Source: Ifrita kowaldi (taxonomy: Eukaryota > Chordata > Aves > Passeriformes > Cinclosomatidae). From it: 64,000 bases of DNA. The stretch is taken from assembly GCA_013398055.1 (NCBI GenBank), contig VZRS01014158.1:309611-373610 (forward strand), read 5' to 3'. The position numbers were made by a program, and so were the translations under genes. The notes beneath the pieces were generated by a model, which saw nothing but the letters and a program-made list of their open reading frames with translations, did no database searches and was not told the DNA's origin. Of the stretch, positions 58,991-64,000 are shown in pieces (position 1 is the first letter of the stretch; each line of letters starts with the position of its first letter).

Positions 58991-61900
58991 GCCAACCCCT
59001 CTGTTTAGACCTTCTGTTTAGTAGAAAAAGCACTGCTCTGGCCTAGGAGCTTAGCTTTCTCTTTAAACATCCCATGATATGTCTTGTAAAAGCCATTACA
59101 GATAATTCATTTGTTGTGTGCTCCTTGCAGAATATGGGAAAGATTACAACTAGTCACAACTTGAGGAGGACTACGAGATGACACAAGAAGATAAAATGAG
59201 TTTATTATTTTCAAGGACACTGAGACCTTGACAAGCCATTAAAACACATTCCAAGAACTGTGGTAATTTTCTCTGTTGACTTGTGAAACGTAAGAAAAAA
59301 TCCCCACAACTCCAGTTTTCTAGACTGTTAAAATTCCACAAGAGCAGTAATGGGATCAAAAACTTTGTATTTGAAAAAAAAATATGACAATCTATCTTTA
59401 TTTCTTCTGGTTTATGCATGAATCCTTTCTAGGCCGTAAACGGAAGAGGTGTAATCTCAGAAAACACATCAGCGGAAGCTGTGTTTCTAAAAAGAACATC
59501 ATCACTCCTGGTAGTAATCACGACTGCTTAATTCATATGCCTTTTTTTTTTTATATCCTGTAAATGACACAGTTCAAAAAGTATCATCTTAAGGCACATG
59601 GCTGCCCAAAAGCTGACCCAGTTTGCGAGAGGCATTTGGGTAAGTGGTCAAGCTGGACAATGTCTAGTCCATCTCTGGGTATGGTTTTTGCAATGTGCCC
59701 TTTCACACTCACTGGGCACTTCACTCACTGCATGCTTCCTGCAGTCAAACTGTCTTGGGGTTGGTAAATAGCCAAGACACACTAAGCACTTTTAACTATG
59801 GAATTCAAGTTAATTTGCTCAAAAGACAAAATGTGACTCAACTTTCTTCTCAAAGGGAGTTTTGCCAAGAACTCCTCTTGGTTGGTTACAATTCATCAGA
59901 ACCCTGCACTTGAGTTTCACACAAGCCATTTGTATTCCTGCACAGCCTGAGATGTGATACGTGTTTCTTTGCTCATACTTTTGAAAGTTCTTTCAAAGAA
60001 GAGCAATATAACCAGTAAGACACCCTGGATATAAATAACGAAACACGGAGCCTGAAACTCTGTGTACGGACTATTCACTTAAATGACAAAAAGCAAGAAT
60101 AGGCTTTATACGTAACAGGATCACATTGGGAGGCAGGGAAGCAACTATCTCCTTTCTTGTTCCACGTTAGTGACACCTGACATGAGGAACATAAAGCTCC
60201 AGATTTACTCCTCATCTACAGGAAGGACAAAATGGAGAGATTAGAGAAGAGCCACTGAGATAACAAAGAGCTTGGAAATTAAAGACTGACTCACATCCAC
60301 TGAACAAACATCTGCAGTGCTTGAAATGTCATTGCCTCCAGCTCCTCAGCTCTGCCCCTCTGCAGCAGGCTGCAGCCACAGGAGCAGTGGAAGGAAGCGG
60401 GTTCACCCTGGCCCCAGCGGTGCCCCAGTGGTGCCCCAGTTGGTCCCAGGGTGCCACAGAGAACCAAAAAGGTGCTGGCACACGCCTGTCCTGCCCATCG
60501 GCAACGGCGCCAGGATGAGGGCAGCATGATGGCCAGAAGGTCTTCGAGCTGCTGCAGCCGTTTGCTTGGTGTCTGCAAGCCACCACCTCTCATCCCCAGG
60601 CTCCTCTCTCTCACAGCCCTCACCGCATGCAGGATGCAAACAGTTAAAAGATAAGATGGGGGGTGGGAAAACAAGTGACAGAAGTCTTGGGAAGGAAGCT
60701 CAGAAAAGGATGCTGTAAAACAGAAGTGATGAGAACAAATGTGGATTGTCAGCCTTCCTCGTGGTAGTGCATGACCGTGTGCTGCAACAGGAAAATGCTC
60801 CTACTCTGCCCCATTGCTCTCCACACCACCCTTCCATGCTGCCGTAAAGAAAGGGAAGACAGTCCCAAATAAAGTCTCGACAGGCTACTCAGCTGATCAA
60901 AGGCAGGCAAATAAGAAACCATAAAATCCCAGTCTGATTCACCCAGTGATTCATTACTTTAGGCATAACACTTAAAGACGAGCCATAAAGGAAAATGGTT
61001 TTAAGTACATTTTTGTTTTGAGCCCTTCCCAGTCAATTTAGGAAAGGCATTTGGCGAGGAATATAGTCACATTTTTTCCTAATTATATTTCTTTGTGAAA
61101 TCCTCTCAACAGAAGAGATCCCACAACGCACCACCACAAATAAACGCACCCTTGTCTTCCACAGAAAGTGGAAATGCTGTGTGAGTGGGGCTTTATGGGT
61201 CACTGCAACAAAACACACTACCCAGATGTATTTCTAAGGGTTAAACAGCAGCTCTGAAATTCCCATCTAAATAAATTTTGTACTACAGAAGGAAGAATCC
61301 TTTGTATAAGTTCATGTGTACCTCACTTTTCTTCTGCCCCAGTTTACAAGTAATTTCTCTGCCTCAGTTTTCTTGACTGTAAGAGACTCAGAGCAATATT
61401 TACCTGATAAGCTTGGACAAATATTGAGACTTAACTGTAAAACATGAAAAAGCTGCCATTTTTCCCAAGAGCAGCCGCTCAAACATCTTGGATTGGATTA
61501 AGGTCACAGCAGTAAGTATCCATCAGAAAGAAAACTGAATTCAGGCTTAAAATATTTGAGTATTTCCACAACATACACTTGCCTTCACAATACAAAGTTT
61601 TAAGTCATGGTTATTGTCATGCTGTTTGCTATGCAGATTCCAACAGAAACGAGTAAGATGCTAAAAAGAGAGAGGAGAGCACAGGAGGAAAGAGAGTCCC
61701 ATTTCTGCTCGGTCACCACTCTTACCCTGCTAAAGAACAACCTCCCAAAACAGCTAACACAGACAAAATGTAGGACAGACACCCAGGATGAGCAGCCTGC
61801 AAGCAGGAAGGCCGAGAGAGCACTGCCTCCCCTTCCATCCTTTAAAACCCTTGTAACAAGCAGGATTTGGGCACGAAGGACAATCGATCCTCCATGTTTT

Positions 61901-63079
61901 ACAGCAGTCTGCAGAAAGCCTCAAACAACTCTGGGGATAATCCTCTGCACACGGGTATGTGCAGCTTGGCGCTCACTGCCAACAACTGTCGCCCATCCTC
62001 AGCCGGGCTGGAGAGCCCAGTTGGTCCAACTACAGCATAAATAGTCTCAAGTGACAAGACAGAGGATGCTGCAGTGTGCTTCAGTGAAGTGCTCTCTCTA
62101 TGGTGCCTCTTAAAAAGAAAAAAAACCGACCTTCCAAAACGGCAAAGTCAAATAGGAGTCATTCCGTACGACAGTGAAGCAGATCCCATTTTAGTCAGTG
62201 AATTTCCACCGAGCCTCAGCAGAAGGCCTCTGCTTACCAGCAATATGGCAGTTCGCAGACTTCACGCAGGTTTTGCAAAGAGGATTTCAGCGCCATTTCG
62301 GCAGGGGCTCCTAGCCTGGAAAGGGCAGTTACTGATACCCACATCCTTCAGCAACAGATGGAATTTCCTTTTAGAGGCTTTTTAAACAAAGTTGGTGTTT
62401 TGGTAGCAAATGAAGTAAAATTTAGATGAAGGATTTCTTTCTCCCCCTGTAGCTGTTTTTACTTCTGATTTGTGAAGGTTAGACTCAGAATGTAGGGAAT
62501 TTTTGCTTTGTTTTGTTTTTTATTCCTGCAATATATTTTATCAACTAACATGTATCTTTTTCTTACACTATACTTGTAGAGCAATGTCTGTTCTATGCTA
62601 GTTTGGCTTTCAAGCACATGTGAAAACCAAACAAACCAGAAGGTGAATGAAGCACCGCAAAGCACAGGTTCCTATTCATAATTTGGACTAGAGGTTGGTA
62701 GAAATGCCCTACAGCGGTCTGGGACGCTGAACAGCCTAAGGACATGAGGTGAGTTTAGCGGGTGGCACAAGGAGACTTACAGCTTCTCCTTCCATAAAAC
62801 GAGCTGCCAGATCCAGGGTTTATTTCAGTCATAACAATGTCACATAAACAAAACACGGCTTTACACACCTCTTCGTCTCCTCTTTCACAAGGAGACAGAC
62901 AGATCCTAGCTACAGGTTGCACTACGAACTCTGCAAAACAATGGCACAAGCCCCCTGCCACAAGAGCGAGCTGGACGTGTACACACACGTGAGCCAGGGA
63001 ACACCCGGGCATTCACTCCGGCCTCTTTTTGTTCTCGCCCGTGCTCATTAAAAGCGACCACCTTAGCTGTTACTATGTA

Positions 63080-64000
63080 TTTACAGGCACCACGCACACG
63101 CGTGCGCGCCGTGGGCCCAGCCTGCATTTTCCGTAAAGCTTGCACTGACCCCGCGGCAGTGCTGGCTTTAAGGGAAAGGCAGGAACGTTCCCCGGGCACG
63201 GCTACACCGCGGCCGCGCACCCTGCGGGGGCTGCGGCACGCGCGACCCGGCCGCCATCAGGGGCAAACTCATTTATTATTACTATTTTTTTTTTCGCTGC
63301 CAGCGGACGCCCGTTGCCGTCGACTGCCAGGTTTTTGGTTTATTTCTGCGGTTTTGTTTGTTTGTGGGTTTTTTCCATGCCCGCCTCAGCCCTCGGCGAG
63401 GGCAGCATCGCCCCCCGCCGCCGGCGCGGCAGCGCGCCCCAGCCGCGGGAGATGCCGCATGGCCGCCCTGTCCCCATGTCCCCTCCGCCCCGCCGGGCTC
63501 CCCAGCCCCTCCCGGCTCGCTGCCTGCATTTTTCGGGTTTGCACTGGGCAGCAAGGGGGCGAGCAGATACGTTTTGCGGGGATGGGGGCAGGGTTGCGCA
63601 GACGGCGGGGACAAAGCGCGGGCGGCGGCGGGCTCCGGGCTCCGGCCCGCGCTGCGCGGCCGCGGCGCGCAGACAAAGGGTGCGCGGGGAGCCGCGGCCC
63701 CATCCCTCCGATTGCATTAGCTGCTGCCTACCTTCTCCAGGAGCCGCGGGGATCCTCTGAGAAGCGATCCACCCTTTCCGCCGGGAGCCGGCTGGAGCAC
63801 ACCGACAAATAATTACAAGGATAATAACAAAATTAAATTAAAAAAAAAAAAGGAGAAGAAAACGGGGCGAGAATGGGGCGAAAATTAAATTGGGGAAACG
63901 AAAACGGCGGGGAAGAAGCCCTTCCTCCTCCCGCCGCGGGTCTGTGCATGTGGAGGTGGGCGGGCTAGCGGGAGCGCGCCGCCGCGCGGGGCCGGGGCCG
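63080..64000. promoter_or_regulatory. CpG island, SLC38A1 promoter region
   Basis: The right 900 bp are strongly GC-rich with dense CpG, unlike the rest of the window, and lie just upstream of the gene on its strand. A GC-box (GGGCGGG at about 63958-63964, plus strand) and many CCGCC runs fit Sp1-type housekeeping promoters. The island continues off the window edge. An AT-rich block interrupts it at 63805-63895. Long open frames on both strands here result from GC richness, not coding. Confidence 0.85.
63732..63815 (-). other. SLC38A1: probable non-coding exon 1 of SLC38A1 (start uncertain)
   Basis: On the minus strand a donor GGAGAAG|GTAGGCAG lies at 63731-63730, inside the CpG island and upstream of exon 2. 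The stretch before it has no ATG. An AT-rich block at about 63815-63840 might act like a TATA region, which would place the transcription start near 63800; this is a guess. Other leader exons could exist in the 8.6-kb intron 1. Only the donor is supported by sequence. Confidence 0.5.

Larger units (their letters stand above)
55085..63731 (-). other. intron 1 of SLC38A1 (8.6 kb)
   Basis: Large leader intron between the presumed exon 1 and exon 2. It contains a 22-nt A run (56568-56589), a CR1 3' fragment (57270-57555), a small plus-strand open frame (58886-58990), a short GC-rich block with 12-bp near-repeats (about 60413-60443), and otherwise ordinary non-coding DNA. No additional leader exon could be assigned with confidence. 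Confidence 0.55.

Noticed and set aside
60413..60443. 12-bp near-tandem GGTGCCCCAG units
   Set aside because: Only two to three imperfect units; too small to call a minisatellite.
61607..62044. 145-codon plus-strand frame in intron 1
   Set aside because: No domain is recognised and the composition is not protein-like. There is no supporting promoter or splice context.
63075..63812. 245-codon plus-strand frame and overlapping frames on both strands
   Set aside because: The sequence is a CpG island where stop codons are rare. Frames are open on several phases at once, with Ala/Arg/Pro-rich noise composition.
1..64000. Bacterial-style systems (operons, CRISPR arrays, insertion sequences) and tRNA/rRNA genes
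   Set aside because: The window is a vertebrate locus. No spaced direct repeats, ribosomal sequence or cloverleaf-like gene was seen by eye; a tRNAscan and Rfam search would settle the RNA part.

Overview
The window is vertebrate nuclear DNA, almost certainly from a bird. Coding sequence is split into short exons with GT-AG introns, there is a CpG-island promoter, and the interspersed repeats are CR1-type LINE fragments plus pieces resembling avian endogenous retroviral LTRs. One LTR start is a type I associate with Neoaves, so a neoavian bird is my best guess. That last step rests on memory, not on a search.

The window holds one recognisable protein gene, on the minus strand: SLC38A1 (SNAT1, a sodium-coupled neutral amino acid transporter). 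I could place all 15 coding exons to the base. Every intron begins GT and ends AG, every exon joins in phase, and together they give 1470 nt (489 codons plus stop), close to the 487 residues of human SNAT1. The start codon is at 54990-54988, with an in-frame stop 45 nt upstream. The stop codon is at 27915-27913. A probable non-coding first exon lies at the inner edge of a CpG island that fills the right end of the window (about 63080-64000). The 3' UTR probably runs about 6 kb leftwards to a pair of AATAAA signals near 21770-21805.

Layout from left to right: 1-21745 is intergenic DNA with no supported gene, only CR1 remnants (2165-2270, 6590-7228), LTR-like pieces (about 3585 and 19420-19602), a 63-bp tandem duplication (3361-3486) and simple repeats. 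21750-27912 is the likely 3' UTR, with several candidate poly(A) signals, a GU repeat and a C-rich tract in the mRNA sense. 27913-54990 holds the coding exons. 55085-63731 is the large first intron. 63732-64000 is the first exon and promoter.

I found no CRISPR array, operon, tRNA, rRNA or other exotic system. The more interesting points are local: an intron made mostly of one antisense CR1 copy, a 19-nt U tract just inside the 5' splice site of intron 11, tandem poly(A) signals in a long 3' UTR, and a few unexplained palindromes and small open frames.
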